This document shows, one piece after another, positions 18,669 through 27,426 of a DNA stretch of 64,000 nucleotides. The DNA is taken from positions 1,426,001 to 1,490,000 of the forward strand of contig NZ_CP146373.1 in assembly GCF_037055325.1 (NCBI RefSeq). The letters are read 5' to 3'. Both the position numbers and the translations under genes were made by a program. How positions within the stretch are numbered: position 1 is the stretch's first letter; each line of letters starts with the position of its first letter. A model generated the notes under the pieces. The model did no database searches. It was not told the DNA's origin and saw only the letters and a list, made by a program, of their open reading frames with translations. Source of the DNA: Arachnia propionica (GTDB lineage: Bacteria > Actinomycetota > Actinomycetes > Propionibacteriales > Propionibacteriaceae).

Positions 18669-19319
18669 TCAGATGCTCTCCAGCGGGGTCTCCCGCGCCC
18701 CGAGGTCATTGATGAACTCCACCTGCGGGCCCTGCTTCGTAACCATGAAGGAGGTCATGGACGCCGGCGCGAGGTTGAGGCGCCGCGCGGGGAGCAGGTC
18801 GATCCCGAGCACCAGCGAGATGCAGCTCATGATCGGCCCCCAATGGCTGACCACCACCGTGGTGCCGCTGAGCCCCATGAGTTTCTCGAATGCGGGACGC
18901 ACTCGGCTGTGAAGGTCGACGTGGGATTCGCCGCCGGGCACCCGAAAGGTCTCGTCGCTCCAGAATCGGAGGAGTTCGTCGGGGTTCTCGCCGCGCAGTT
19001 CGTCGCCGGTGAGGCCGTCCCAGTCCCCGAAAGCGAGCTCGTCCCAGTCCTTTCTGGGGGTGACCCCGGTCCCGAACAGCTCGGCCACGGGAGCGGCGGT
19101 TTCCCGGGCACGCCGCAGGGACGACGACACCACCCGCACTTCCGGAGCGTTACCGAGGAAGGATCCGACGCGGGCGGCAAGGTCACGGGCCTGGGTGCGT
19201 CCTTCGGCATTGAGTGCCGGATCGGCTCCCCCTCGCCCGTCCCACCGACCAGAAGCGGTGAAATCGGTGACGCCGTGCCTGCAGAGAACAACGCGACTTC
19301 CAGTCAGCAGCATGAGCAA
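18669..19319 (-). CDS. Histidine phosphatase family protein
   Basis: Cytosolic phosphatase of the phosphoglycerate-mutase-like superfamily, substrate unknown. The RHG catalytic motif is VVLCRHGVTDF at residues 10-20. SSSLRRARETAAPVAE near 68 gives the second Arg. DELAFGDWDGLTGDELR near 93 gives the acid/base Glu region. VVSHWGPI near 155 supplies the second catalytic His. It has 216 aa. The two closely spaced Met codons at the start make the exact N-terminus uncertain by three residues. Confidence 0.9.
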   Translation of the reverse strand: MLMLLTGSRVVLCRHGVTDFTASGRWDGRGGADPALNAEGRTQARDLAARVGSFLGNAPEVRVVSSSLRRARETAAPVAELFGTGVTPRKDWDELAFGDWDGLTGDELRGENPDELLRFWSDETFRVPGGESHVDLHSRVRPAFEKLMGLSGTTVVVSHWGPIMSCISLVLGIDLLPARRLNLAPASMTSFMVTKQGPQVEFINDLGARETPLESI

Positions 19320-19412
19320 AAGGCTAGTGGCCGCGGGGGCGTGCTGCCAGCATCCGCTCCGACAGATGGAATGGTCGGCCAGTCATGAAACGCGCAAGGG
19401 CACAATGCCCCC

Positions 19413-20060
19413 ATGGACCTGCCCGGTTTCGCACGCGCCTCCCGTGACTGGTTCCGTCGTCCCGTTCTCGACCTCGCGCCGCTGCTGCTCGGCTGCGCCT
19501 TGGTTCGGCGCACCAGTGACGGCACCGTCGCGGTCCGCATCACGGAGGTGGAGGCCTATGCCGGGTCCGCCGACCCGGGGTCGCACGCCTTCCGGGGCCG
19601 CACCGCCCGCAACGCCACCATGTTCGGGGAGCCCGGGCACCTGTACTGCTATGTCAGCTATGGGATACACCACAACCTAAACGTGGTGTGCGACGAGGAG
19701 GGTGTCCCGACGGGGTGCCTGCTGCGTGCCGGCGAGGTCATCGAGGGAGCGGGCCTGGCCAGGAGCCGTCGCACTGCAAGGCCTCGCACGACTCCCCTGC
19801 CCGAACATCACCTAGCCCGTGGTCCCGGGAATCTAGGGCAGGCGCTCGGGTCGTCGCGCGAGACCGACGGAGCCGATCTGCTGGGCCAGGAGTGGTCGTG
19901 GTGGTTGCCCAACACTCCACCTGGCGAGTGGCTGACGGGCCCCCGGGTGGGAGTGTCGGGCCCGGGAGGCGACGGCGAGCGTCACCCGTGGCGTTTCTGG
20001 CTGCCCGACGAACCCAGCGTCTCCGCCTACCGGCCCGGAACCTCCAGACGTCGCTCCTGA
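19413..20060 (+). CDS. DNA-3-methyladenine glycosylase II (AAG/MPG type)
   Basis: Base-excision repair enzyme removing alkylated purines and hypoxanthine. The 215-aa protein starts RASRDWFRRPVLDLAPLLLG and contains ITEVEAYAGSADPGSHAFRG near residue 45. The Glu in EVEAY is the expected general base, and the GSHAFRGRT turn follows. MFGEPGHLYCYVSYGIHHNLNVVC supplies the intercalating Tyr region. GCLLRAGEVIEGAG and LARGPGNLGQALG complete the family pattern. It is unrelated in sequence to the Tag glycosylase at 32.3 kb, so the window encodes two alkyl-base glycosylases. Confidence 0.92.
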   Translation: MDLPGFARASRDWFRRPVLDLAPLLLGCALVRRTSDGTVAVRITEVEAYAGSADPGSHAFRGRTARNATMFGEPGHLYCYVSYGIHHNLNVVCDEEGVPTGCLLRAGEVIEGAGLARSRRTARPRTTPLPEHHLARGPGNLGQALGSSRETDGADLLGQEWSWWLPNTPPGEWLTGPRVGVSGPGGDGERHPWRFWLPDEPSVSAYRPGTSRRRS

Positions 20061-20065
20061 CAAGG

Positions 20066-20701
20066 TCAGTGGTCCTGTCGTTCGTAGAAACGAATGGACA
20101 CCGGAAGGGATGCCGCATAGAACACCAGACTGCAGACCACGAGAAGGCATGGCCACCACGCGTGTCCCCAACCCGACATCGGGGGCATCAGCGCCTCGAC
20201 AATGGCACCACCCAACAGCACGACCGAAAGCCCAACGACCATCACGGTCGCTCCTATGCCACCTCCGAAACGAAGCAGCACGGGAACCATGATCGCGGAA
20301 ATGGAAAATATGATCCCCGCAGAAATGAAGACCGTTACCCACCAGTTATCAATAATTTTCACCCCCATAAATTTCACAGCAAACAGTACCGCTACCGCCA
20401 CAAACTCAACAACAATGACACAAACTACTGAAATCAGGTAGTGCGAGATCATCACGACCCTACGTCGCAGCGGCAAGACGTCATAAAGAAGGCGGTCCTC
20501 CTCCAACGAGTCCAAGTAAAATCCACCATGCAGAACCCCTATCGTCGCAAAAAGCACGACAATAGAAAGACCAAAAACCCAGATCGTCACTCCTTTTGAG
20601 CCATTGAAAAAAATCCAGATCGGCATCATTATGGACATCACGAGAAAGATTCTGAAAACATGCCGAATATCCACCCTCATAAGGTTTCTCAGTTCTCGCA
20701 C
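20066..20701 (-). CDS. ABC-2-type exporter permease, second copy
   Basis: Polytopic membrane protein of about 211 aa with five to six hydrophobic segments. It shares length, the internal signature PLRRRVVMISHYLIS and the last residues YERQDH with the permease at 20770-21426, so the two arose by duplication. The GTG at 20701 aligns with the paralogue's MREL start. Base composition is visibly more A/T-rich than the surroundings between about 20300 and 20700, which is odd for a housekeeping region and may reflect transfer or relaxed selection. The gene converges on the glycosylase gene with five bases between stops. Confidence 0.8.
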   Translation of the reverse strand: MRELRNLMRVDIRHVFRIFLVMSIMMPIWIFFNGSKGVTIWVFGLSIVVLFATIGVLHGGFYLDSLEEDRLLYDVLPLRRRVVMISHYLISVVCVIVVEFVAVAVLFAVKFMGVKIIDNWWVTVFISAGIIFSISAIMVPVLLRFGGGIGATVMVVGLSVVLLGGAIVEALMPPMSGWGHAWWPCLLVVCSLVFYAASLPVSIRFYERQDH

Positions 20702-20769
20702 CCCATCACCACTTTCGCACAATCATGCCACGACGATTCAACCGAAACTTTTCTTGCGTTTTCATCTGA

Positions 20770-21426
20770 TCAGTGATCCTGCCGCTCGTAGTTGCGAATG
20801 GACACAAACAGCGATGCAACCCAGGCTGCCAGCCCGACGAGCAGCAGCAACCATGGCATCGCGCCCAAGAACCAGGTACCGAAGGACTGCGACCACGCAG
20901 CCTGGGGCGCCGACAATATCCCTTCACGAAATCCCAGCAGTCCGGAAAGCACAAAGATCATGAGCATCGGAAAAAACACTTTTGCCCAAGATTTTTCAAA
21001 TCCTATGTATACAGGAATCAATACGGAGAAAACTATCAGCATGATTCCCGTATCACGTGCAGCAACAGCAGGCCAGCCTGCGTCGACGGCAACCTCTAGA
21101 GCCGATCCAACCACCAGCATGACGGAGGCAAGGACTTCGAAGAAAACCAGGAGAATCGATGTTACCAGATAGTGCGAGATCATCACCGTTCGACGACGCA
21201 AAGGTAGGGAATCGAGAAGCAGGGACGTCTTCACCTCTCCGTCCCGGTCGATATCGAGATAGAAGACGACCATAGCCAGCACCAGCACGTAAAAACCGTA
21301 GGAAAAGATCTCTTCCTGCTTCCCTGCCCACATTCTGAAGATTATCAGCGCAAGCATTGCAGGCACCAGCAATGATCTGAAAACTCTAGTCAGGTCAACC
21401 ATCACCATGGCCTTGAGTTCACGCAT
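20770..21426 (-). CDS. ABC-2-type exporter permease, first copy
   Basis: A 218-aa polytopic membrane protein, the probable partner of the ATPase encoded just upstream. It starts MRELKAMVMVDLTRVFRSLL; the ATG at 21426 overlaps the ATPase stop by eight bases. Hydrophobic segments appear near residues 20-35, 45-60, 95-120, 130-150, 155-175 and 185-210, with PLRRRTVMISHYLV between the second and third. The overall organisation matches YtrA-type operons of Firmicutes and Actinobacteria (GntR regulator, ATPase, small permeases). The substrate is unknown. Confidence 0.82.
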   Translation of the reverse strand: MRELKAMVMVDLTRVFRSLLVPAMLALIIFRMWAGKQEEIFSYGFYVLVLAMVVFYLDIDRDGEVKTSLLLDSLPLRRRTVMISHYLVTSILLVFFEVLASVMLVVGSALEVAVDAGWPAVAARDTGIMLIVFSVLIPVYIGFEKSWAKVFFPMLMIFVLSGLLGFREGILSAPQAAWSQSFGTWFLGAMPWLLLLVGLAAWVASLFVSIRNYERQDH

Positions 21427-22255
21427 CTTTGCACTCCTTCGCGAGATGCACCAGCAGCTCCTCGATCGACGGGGCTTCAGCCACGACACCGGGGCCACAC
21501 AACCCCAGGTCGGCGGCGGGAAGCAGCCCCTCCCAACCGACGGAGTGCCGCCTGAGGCCACGAACCCGAGAATTCAGGTCATCGGTCAGGTCGGCGACAC
21601 CACCACGAACCATCACCCATGTCTCGAGCAAGTCGTCGCGAGAACCGGATGCGATCACTCTGCCGGCGTCAAGGATGGTGACCATGTCGGCGATGCGGTC
21701 CAGGTCTGTGGTGATATGGGTGGAGAAGAGGACGGAGTGTCGCTCACTGATCATGAACTCGGACAGCTTGTCCAGCAGCTCGCCACGGGCCAGGGGGTCG
21801 AGCCCGCTGGTTGGTTCATCGAGCACCAGCAGCTCGGCGCCGTGCGCCAGCGCAACGGCCAGCTGCATCTTCATACCCATGCCGCGGGAAAGCTCCTTCG
21901 CCTTAAGCTTCTGCGAAACCCCGGCCCACTCACACAGCTCTTCGAAGACCCGCTGGTTCCAGTCGGGGTAGAACGGACCGAGTAGTCGGGAAATGTCACG
22001 GACCTGCCAACTGGAGGGCCAGTATGGCCGGTCGAGAACCACACCGACGCGGCTCTTGTCGATCAGGTGCGCCGCCCCGCCTCTGGGGAGCACGGCACCG
22101 AGGGCGATCTTGATGGTGGTGGTCTTGCCTGCCCCATTGGCCCCAACCAGACCCATCACGTAGCCGCGCGGAACCTCCAGGTCAATGGGGCCGAGCTGGA
22201 ACTCCTTATAGTTCTTGGTGATTCCCTGAAGCTTGAGGGGGCTGTCGTCGTTCAT
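21419..22255 (-). CDS. ABC transporter ATP-binding protein
   Basis: Cytosolic ATPase of the exporter operon, 278 aa. Walker A is GLVGANGAGKTTTIKIALG near residue 36. The signature ELSRGMGMKMQLAVALAHG near 120 has SRGMG in place of LSGGQ, a common variant in this subfamily. Walker B is LLVLDEPTSGLDPLARGELL near 140, and SVLFSTHITTDLDRIADM holds the switch His. It overlaps the GntR gene by four bases (ATGA) and the downstream permease by eight, so ATPase and permease are made together. Confidence 0.93.
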   Translation of the reverse strand: MNDDSPLKLQGITKNYKEFQLGPIDLEVPRGYVMGLVGANGAGKTTTIKIALGAVLPRGGAAHLIDKSRVGVVLDRPYWPSSWQVRDISRLLGPFYPDWNQRVFEELCEWAGVSQKLKAKELSRGMGMKMQLAVALAHGAELLVLDEPTSGLDPLARGELLDKLSEFMISERHSVLFSTHITTDLDRIADMVTILDAGRVIASGSRDDLLETWVMVRGGVADLTDDLNSRVRGLRRHSVGWEGLLPAADLGLCGPGVVAEAPSIEELLVHLAKECKDA

Positions 22256-22635
22256 ATGTCCTCCCCGGTTTTGAGAGCGAGTTCAAGGATGGTGCGGATC
22301 TCGTCGTCGTCGATGTCAGCCAGCCGCGCGGCAGCGACGCCGTCCGCGAAATGGGTTTCTACCTCGCGGAGCACCTGTTCGCGAACGAGTTCGGCATCGC
22401 GCGGCAGGACGAAGTACCCCTTTCCGGGCACGTTGGCGACGAGCCCATCGGCCACCAGCTCCGCGTAGGCGCGAGTGGTGGTGATGACGGAGACCCTGAG
22501 GTCGCGGGCGAGAGCCCGGATGGAAGGCAGCGCCTCCCCCTCAGAGAGCTCGCCTCGCAGGATTGCCGCTTTGATCTGATCCTCTATCTGGACGTAGATC
22601 GGGACCCCCGCGGTGTTCGACAGCACGACGTCCAC
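22252..22635 (-). CDS. GntR-family (YtrA subfamily) transcriptional regulator
   Basis: A 127-aa repressor-type regulator: a winged HTH (IYVQIEDQIKAAILRGELSEGEALPSIRALA, with DLRVSVITTTRAYAELVADGLV as recognition region) followed by a short helical dimerisation tail, as in the YtrA subfamily. The GTG at 22635 is preferred because AGAAGGAGG lies five bases ahead; the open frame extends 50 codons further without family similarity and across the operator. It is first in an operon with an ABC ATPase and two permeases. A perfect palindrome 13 bp upstream is the likely autoregulatory site. Confidence 0.9.
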   Translation of the reverse strand: MDVVLSNTAGVPIYVQIEDQIKAAILRGELSEGEALPSIRALARDLRVSVITTTRAYAELVADGLVANVPGKGYFVLPRDAELVREQVLREVETHFADGVAAARLADIDDDEIRTILELALKTGEDI

Positions 22636-22647
22636 CACACCCTCCTT

Positions 22648-22670
22648 CTGTATATATGCAGCATATACAG
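22648..22670. promoter_or_regulatory. Operator palindrome of the GntR/ABC operon
   Basis: CTGTATAT and ATATACAG form 8-bp perfect arms around a 7-bp spacer, directly before the ribosome binding site of the GntR gene. A further GTATATGC half-site follows at about 22679-22686. Such AT-rich palindromes at the start of a GntR-headed ABC operon are typical autorepression sites. Confidence 0.7.
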
Positions 22671-22890
22671 CAATTACGGTATATGCAAGTGTGGCGTGAG
22701 AGATCAGCTGCCGTTTCAGTAGGCACGGACACCGGCGGAGCAGGTTCCCGGTGAAGAACCGTGAGCGAACCGAGACGAAAGACAACTCCGTGACGACGCC
22801 ATGCTCCGCGTGAGCTCACAGTGGAGGCGCCCTGCATGCCTACCGTCATGGCGGCCTCCGAACAGCACAGGACCAGCCAGGAAGAGCCGC

Positions 22891-22921
22891 GGTGGGTTTC
22901 GCGACCCTCACGAAACCCACC
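22891..22921. terminator. 11-bp perfect hairpin
   Basis: GGTGGGTTTCG pairs with CGAAACCCACC around a 9-base loop. It lies between the GntR operon start and the end of the FtsX-type permease gene. With the neighbouring hairpin it probably ends transcription from the ABC pair on the minus strand. No T tract follows. Confidence 0.5.
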
Positions 22922-22940
22922 AGCCGTTCCCGTAACAGCC

Positions 22941-22982
22941 GAGTGGCTGATACCGACCCCGTGGGATCGGCATCAGCCACTC
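22941..22982 (-). terminator. Strong hairpin downstream of the MacB-like permease
   Basis: GAGTGGCTGAT and ATCAGCCACTC form 11 bp, and an inner CCGA/TCGG adds four more after one mismatch. It sits 22 bp past the stop of the minus-strand permease gene. There is no T tract. Confidence 0.6.
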
Positions 22983-23003
22983 GATCTTCCTGCCCCGTGG
23001 ACG

Positions 23004-25424
23004 CTACTCGGCTGCAAGGGCCTCCGTCGGGGTGGCGTTCGCCGCGCGCCTGCCGGGAAGCACCGAGGCGAGAGCCGCTGCAACCACGCACACCAGGATC
23101 AAACCTCCTGTGTAGAGCATGTCGACGGAGAACACCGCCTCAGGCCGGGAGGTTTCGTCCATCATCCCGAGCGATGTGACCACGCCCAGCCAGCCGAAGA
23201 ACGAACCCGCCGCGACACCCATCACGATGCCCACCACGGCCAGCAGCATCGCCTCGGCCAGCAGCATCAGCCGCAGCGATCTGCGCTGCATGCCAAGGGC
23301 CCTCAGCAACGCCGATTCACGTTGCCTCTCGATCACCGACAGGCCCAGGGTATTACCGACACCCACCAGAGCGATCACCACGGCGACGCCGAGCAGCGCG
23401 GTCAACACCGTGAGGAGAACGTTCACGATCTGCTCCAGTATCCCCGCCATGGCAGCGCCGCCACCGATTTCAGCCTCAGAGCTCAGGGGAGAAACCACCT
23501 TCATCACCTGATTCAGGACGGTGGGGGAGGTCCGATCAGTCACCTTGACCCAGGCTTCCCGGATCTCGCTCTGCCCGGGCAGTTTCTCGAACGTCGGCGC
23601 GGACACCACCGCTGCATCGAAGGGAACCGACTTCGAGGAGCGCACCTCCACCTGTCCTACACCCGGCAGGTCCACCCGTTCAGGCAGACTGGTCGCGGTT
23701 TCCGGGCTGACCAGGATCACCCCGTCCGGAGCGTTCATCCGTTCTGGGAGACCGAGCTCGGCGCGGGCGGCGTTCACGTTGCGGACGGAGAACTTCCTGC
23801 GGCCAAGTTCGACCTGTTTGCTGGAGATCTCCACCACCTTTGCGACTCCCTCATTCTTGCGGAGTTCCTCCACCACACCGGATTTGAGAGGACCGTCGTA
23901 ATCCCGCACACTGACATCCACCGGATAGCGCTGGTTGATCTCGGAAAGGGCCGAAGTGCGCATGGTGGAAACGGCCACCTGGAGCGTGACCACGAGTCCC
24001 ACCGCAAGCATCAGGGCCACCGCCGTGGCCGAGGCGCGACGGGGGTTCCTGACGGAGTTGCTAGTGGCCAGCTTGACCGTGGAACCCATGAATCCCAGGA
24101 GCCACCCGAACAGGCGCAGCAGCACCGGCACGTAGAATGGCGCCGCCAGCAGGATCGCCAGGGAGAGGAAGCCGCCGCCGCCGATGGCCCAGAGCAATCC
24201 CCTGGCTGGATCCCCGAAGGCCTGGAAGACCATACCTCCTCCCAGGAGCAGGAAGAGACAACAGAACACCCCGCGGGTGATACCCAACCGTTTGACGCGG
24301 GAGGCGCTAGGCACCACCTGCAGGGCTTCGAGGGGACTGACCCGGGTGGCCGCGATCGATGGACCGGCCATCGACAACACGGTTATCAGCACGCCGACGA
24401 GAACGGCGATCCCCAATTCACCGAACGGGAACACCAAACCCCAATAGATGGCACCCGACCATATGCCCGCCACCGCGGCCACACCTGCTCCGATACCCAC
24501 ACCGAGCAGTGACCCGACGAGCCCCAGCAGAACGGCCTCTGCGAAAAGCCTTCCTGTGACCTGCCCCGTCGACGCACCGACGGCCCGCAACAGACCGATC
24601 TGGCGGCGGCGCTGGGTGACGAGGATCGTAAAGGTGTTGGCGATGATGATCATGCCCACGACCGCGGAGATCGCGGCGAAACCCAGCAGTAGGTTGCGGA
24701 AAACATCAAACCCACCTGTGAGCTGCTTCATCTGATCAACACGGTAGTCGTCCGTGGTGCTGACCTTGAATTTGTCGGCACCGAGCGGGTTGAGGGCCTG
24801 CTGGATCGATGCGACAGTTGCCTTGGGGTCCTGGGACTTGACGATCCACGTGCTGGGCTTTCGGGTCGCCCCAAAAGTGGTGATGTAGGAATTCTCGGTG
24901 TAGAGCGAGGGGGCATCATCGCTGAGACCGACCACCCGGTAGCTGGCGCTCTGCTCATTCTCCGTGAAGCCGGCTGTGATCTCGTCACCCACCTTCACGT
25001 GGAGCTTTTCCGCTCCCTTTTTCGCCAGGACGATCTCCCGCTCCACGGACGGCCATTGACCTTCGGCGAGTGAGGCCCAGCGGAATTCGGACGACGGCAA
25101 TACCATGGTATTGCTGTAAATCGAGAAGTCCTCGTGCTTCAGGGGAAGGGTACCCGAGAGGGAGGCCTCCGCCTTCGTCACCCCAGCCGCTCCCTGGATG
25201 ACCTTGAGAACCTCGTCCGGATCAGCAGGTTCCTCCACAGCGTCGACCACCACATCAGACTTCGAGACCGCGATCACCCCGGAACGAGTCATCGAGTTCT
25301 CCTCGGTCCGCACTCCAATCATGATCGCCGAGATAAATCCGACGCTGATCGCGATGGCGAGTAGCGTCGCGACGAACCGGCCCGGATGTAGCCGGATTTC
25401 GTTCATGGCGTCTCGCAGCATCAC
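23004..25424 (-). CDS. FtsX/MacB-type ABC transporter permease
   Basis: An 806-aa membrane protein with the duplicated architecture of actinobacterial MacB-like permeases. The order is an N-terminal membrane helix (FVATLLAIAISVGFISAIMI), a large extracytoplasmic domain to about residue 240, three membrane helices with the FtsX core RRRQIGLLRAVGASTGQV (near 270), two to three central helices, a second extracytoplasmic domain (about 485-670), and a second FtsX core with RQRESALLRALGMQRRSL (near 705). Such systems act as mechanotransmitters or export lipoproteins and peptides rather than small solutes. The ATG overlaps the ATPase gene stop by four bases. Confidence 0.9.
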   Translation of the reverse strand: MMLRDAMNEIRLHPGRFVATLLAIAISVGFISAIMIGVRTEENSMTRSGVIAVSKSDVVVDAVEEPADPDEVLKVIQGAAGVTKAEASLSGTLPLKHEDFSIYSNTMVLPSSEFRWASLAEGQWPSVEREIVLAKKGAEKLHVKVGDEITAGFTENEQSASYRVVGLSDDAPSLYTENSYITTFGATRKPSTWIVKSQDPKATVASIQQALNPLGADKFKVSTTDDYRVDQMKQLTGGFDVFRNLLLGFAAISAVVGMIIIANTFTILVTQRRRQIGLLRAVGASTGQVTGRLFAEAVLLGLVGSLLGVGIGAGVAAVAGIWSGAIYWGLVFPFGELGIAVLVGVLITVLSMAGPSIAATRVSPLEALQVVPSASRVKRLGITRGVFCCLFLLLGGGMVFQAFGDPARGLLWAIGGGGFLSLAILLAAPFYVPVLLRLFGWLLGFMGSTVKLATSNSVRNPRRASATAVALMLAVGLVVTLQVAVSTMRTSALSEINQRYPVDVSVRDYDGPLKSGVVEELRKNEGVAKVVEISSKQVELGRRKFSVRNVNAARAELGLPERMNAPDGVILVSPETATSLPERVDLPGVGQVEVRSSKSVPFDAAVVSAPTFEKLPGQSEIREAWVKVTDRTSPTVLNQVMKVVSPLSSEAEIGGGAAMAGILEQIVNVLLTVLTALLGVAVVIALVGVGNTLGLSVIERQRESALLRALGMQRRSLRLMLLAEAMLLAVVGIVMGVAAGSFFGWLGVVTSLGMMDETSRPEAVFSVDMLYTGGLILVCVVAAALASVLPGRRAANATPTEALAAE

Positions 25425-26170
25425 GCCCCCAGACGCCCGAGGCTGGCGAGCATGATCTCGGCGGAGGGCCGGGCCACGTCATCGACGATGCTCCCGTCGG
25501 AGAGCACCAGGGCCCGGTCCGCGTATCCTGCTGCCTTCGGGTCGTGGGTAACCATGATGATGGTCTGTCCCTGAACGCGGGAACAGTGCTGCAGGTATTG
25601 CAGGAGCGCCGTACCCGTGCGGGAGTCGAGGGCACCCGTCGGTTCGTCGGCGAATATCACTTGCGGCTGGGTGACCAGCGCACGAGCGATCGCGACCCGC
25701 TGCTGCTGGCCACCGGAGAGCTGGCTCGGGCGGTGGGTGAGGCGTTCGCTGAGTCCCAAGGAGTCCGCGATCTCCCCAAGCATTTCGCGGTTCGGTTTGC
25801 GCCCCGCCAACTCAAGCGGGAGAAGGATGTTCTGTTCCGCCGTAAGGGTGGGAAGCAAGTTGAAGGACTGAAACACGAAGCCGATCTTGTCCCGCCGGAT
25901 TTTGGTGACCTGTCGTTCAGACAACCTGGAGAGATCCTCCTGCCCCACCCAGGCCGATCCGCTGGTGGCACGGTCCAGTCCGGCCATGCAGTGCATCAAC
26001 GTCGATTTTCCGGATCCGGACGGCCCCATGATAGCCGTGAATGAACCGGCTTCAATGGCAAGAGTCACGTTGTTGACGGCGACGACAGGTCGGGGCCCGC
26101 CATCCCCGAACACCTTCGTCAGGTTCTGGGCGCCGCATGCGGAAGCCGGAGTGGGTGGAGCGATGCTCAC
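25421..26170 (-). CDS. LolD/MacB-type ABC transporter ATP-binding protein
   Basis: ATPase partner of the FtsX-type permease, 249 aa. Walker A is [19 protein letters not shown] near residue 50, Q-loop [20 protein letters not shown] near 97, signature [15 protein letters not shown] near 153, Walker [17 protein letters not shown] near 174 and switch [15 protein letters not shown] near 205. All catalytic residues are present. It heads the two-gene operon. Confidence 0.94.
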   Translation of the reverse strand: MSIAPPTPASACGAQNLTKVFGDGGPRPVVAVNNVTLAIEAGSFTAIMGPSGSGKSTLMHCMAGLDRATSGSAWVGQEDLSRLSERQVTKIRRDKIGFVFQSFNLLPTLTAEQNILLPLELAGRKPNREMLGEIADSLGLSERLTHRPSQLSGGQQQRVAIARALVTQPQVIFADEPTGALDSRTGTALLQYLQHCSRVQGQTIIMVTHDPKAAGYADRALVLSDGSIVDDVARPSAEIMLASLGRLGA

Positions 26171-26671
26171 GTCGGTACCTTCCTCGAATCTTGAACTGGC
26201 GATCTCAAACTACCGTCGCCCAGCGGACGAAACATCATCTTGGAGAACATTGTTTGCCGTCGCTTTCCCAGACCGTAGTGCCGCACCCCCGGAGCCCCTT
26301 TCGGGGTATTGCCCTGAGCCGGCGATGAGGCGTCCTGACATCATCGAGGGCATCTTCGATGCGTCCCGACAATCAATCACCCGACCTCGGATGACGAGCA
26401 CCACCACACGCTCCCTCGAAGAATCACGGGACGCAGGGTTGCGTTGTTCTCCCCGAACACTCGACCCGCTGAGACAGGACGTTTTCAGATCAAAATGCGC
26501 GAGCCAGCGAACGATCAGTCAACCTCAACCGACCTGTGAGGAAACCCGTCCAAGCCCATCTATATGACAGCGACCACCAATCATCTTTGAATCGTCAAGG
26601 TTTTGCGTTTTGACCCCAGATACAGTTAACTATCGGAGAAGGCACTAGTTAACCGGGGTTAAGATCTGATC
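26171..26671. other. Intergenic region between divergent ABC and Crp-like genes
   Basis: About 500 bp with no convincing gene on either strand. Near its right end two GTTAAC sites (26625-26630 and 26648-26653) stand 23 bp apart, with a related GGTTAAG just after, immediately before the Crp-like start; they could be regulator half-sites. A short CCCC-TTT-CGGGG-type hairpin is near 26298. Nothing else is recognisable. Confidence 0.4.
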
Positions 26672-27361
26672 ATGACCAGCGTCACACATCTCGTAGGCAC
26701 CCGCTGGGAACACGTCGCGAGGCGAACCGTCGAGAAGATCGTCGGTTGCCCCATGCCGGGGTGGAACCTGTGCGCAGCATCCTGCGTCATCATAGAGATC
26801 GATTCCGGACAACCAGTGCCCAACGGAAGCCAACCCATGATGTGGCTGGTGCTGAGCGGAACCATCACCTCCATGGTCACCATCAAGGAGAAATCCCATG
26901 TCGCCAGTTACCTACAGAAAGGGGACATCTTCCTCAGCACGGATCCTCACGAGCTCAGCGAACTACTCGAGCTCCCCACGAACCATCAGGTCTTGGATTC
27001 CCCCCTCGCGCTCTCGCACAAACGCGGAGTGGCGAAGGAAAACTCCATCGTCCTCGGAACCCCGATTCGCCTCCTCTCTGCACTGGGGAAACGCCACCCC
27101 GAATGGTATCGCTTCGTAGTCGTCGCACTGCTGCGTCTCGTGGCCTATCACACGCATCGCGAGTACCAGTTTTTGACCATGAGCACCGAGGAGCGCTACC
27201 TCGCCTTCCTGCAGGAGTATCCCCGCTTGGCAGCGCGCATGTCGCAGCGTGAAATGGCCCAGTATCTCGGTCTGACCCCCGTTGGCCTGAACCGTGTTAT
27301 CTCCCGGCTTCGTCAGCGCGGAGATATTCCCCGACCATCATCGCAGGAGCACACTGCCTGA
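26672..27361 (+). CDS. Crp/Fnr-family transcriptional regulator
   Basis: A 229-aa regulator. Residues about 20-150 fit a cyclic-nucleotide-binding-type beta roll (QPMMWLVLSGTITSMVTIKE, then YLQKGDIFLS). About residues 150-175 fit the dimer helix. The C-terminal HTH (TEERYLAFLQEYPRLAARMSQREMAQYLGLTPVGLNRVISRLR) has the layout of the Crp C-terminal domain. There is no Cys cluster typical of iron-sulfur Fnr, so the signal is unknown. It faces the glmU–prs–ldh operon convergently, across a hairpin. Confidence 0.85.
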   Translation: MTSVTHLVGTRWEHVARRTVEKIVGCPMPGWNLCAASCVIIEIDSGQPVPNGSQPMMWLVLSGTITSMVTIKEKSHVASYLQKGDIFLSTDPHELSELLELPTNHQVLDSPLALSHKRGVAKENSIVLGTPIRLLSALGKRHPEWYRFVVVALLRLVAYHTHREYQFLTMSTEERYLAFLQEYPRLAARMSQREMAQYLGLTPVGLNRVISRLRQRGDIPRPSSQEHTA

Positions 27362-27370
27362 CGTGATTTC

Positions 27371-27403
27371 GTCTCCTCGTCGGTGTTGCGCCGACGAGGA
27401 GAC
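27371..27403. terminator. 13-bp perfect hairpin between convergent genes
   Basis: GTCTCCTCGTCGG and CCGACGAGGAGAC pair perfectly around a 7-base loop. It lies 10 bp past the Crp-like stop and 24 bp past the ldh stop, so it probably serves both strands. There is no T tract on either side. Confidence 0.7.
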
Positions 27404-27426
27404 GGATGGATTCTTGTTCGGGGCCG

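Noticed and set aside
22648-22670. LexA/SOS box (CTGTATAT...ATATACAG)
   Set aside because: The spacer is longer than an SOS box and actinobacterial LexA uses a different motif; the position before a GntR gene fits autoregulation better.
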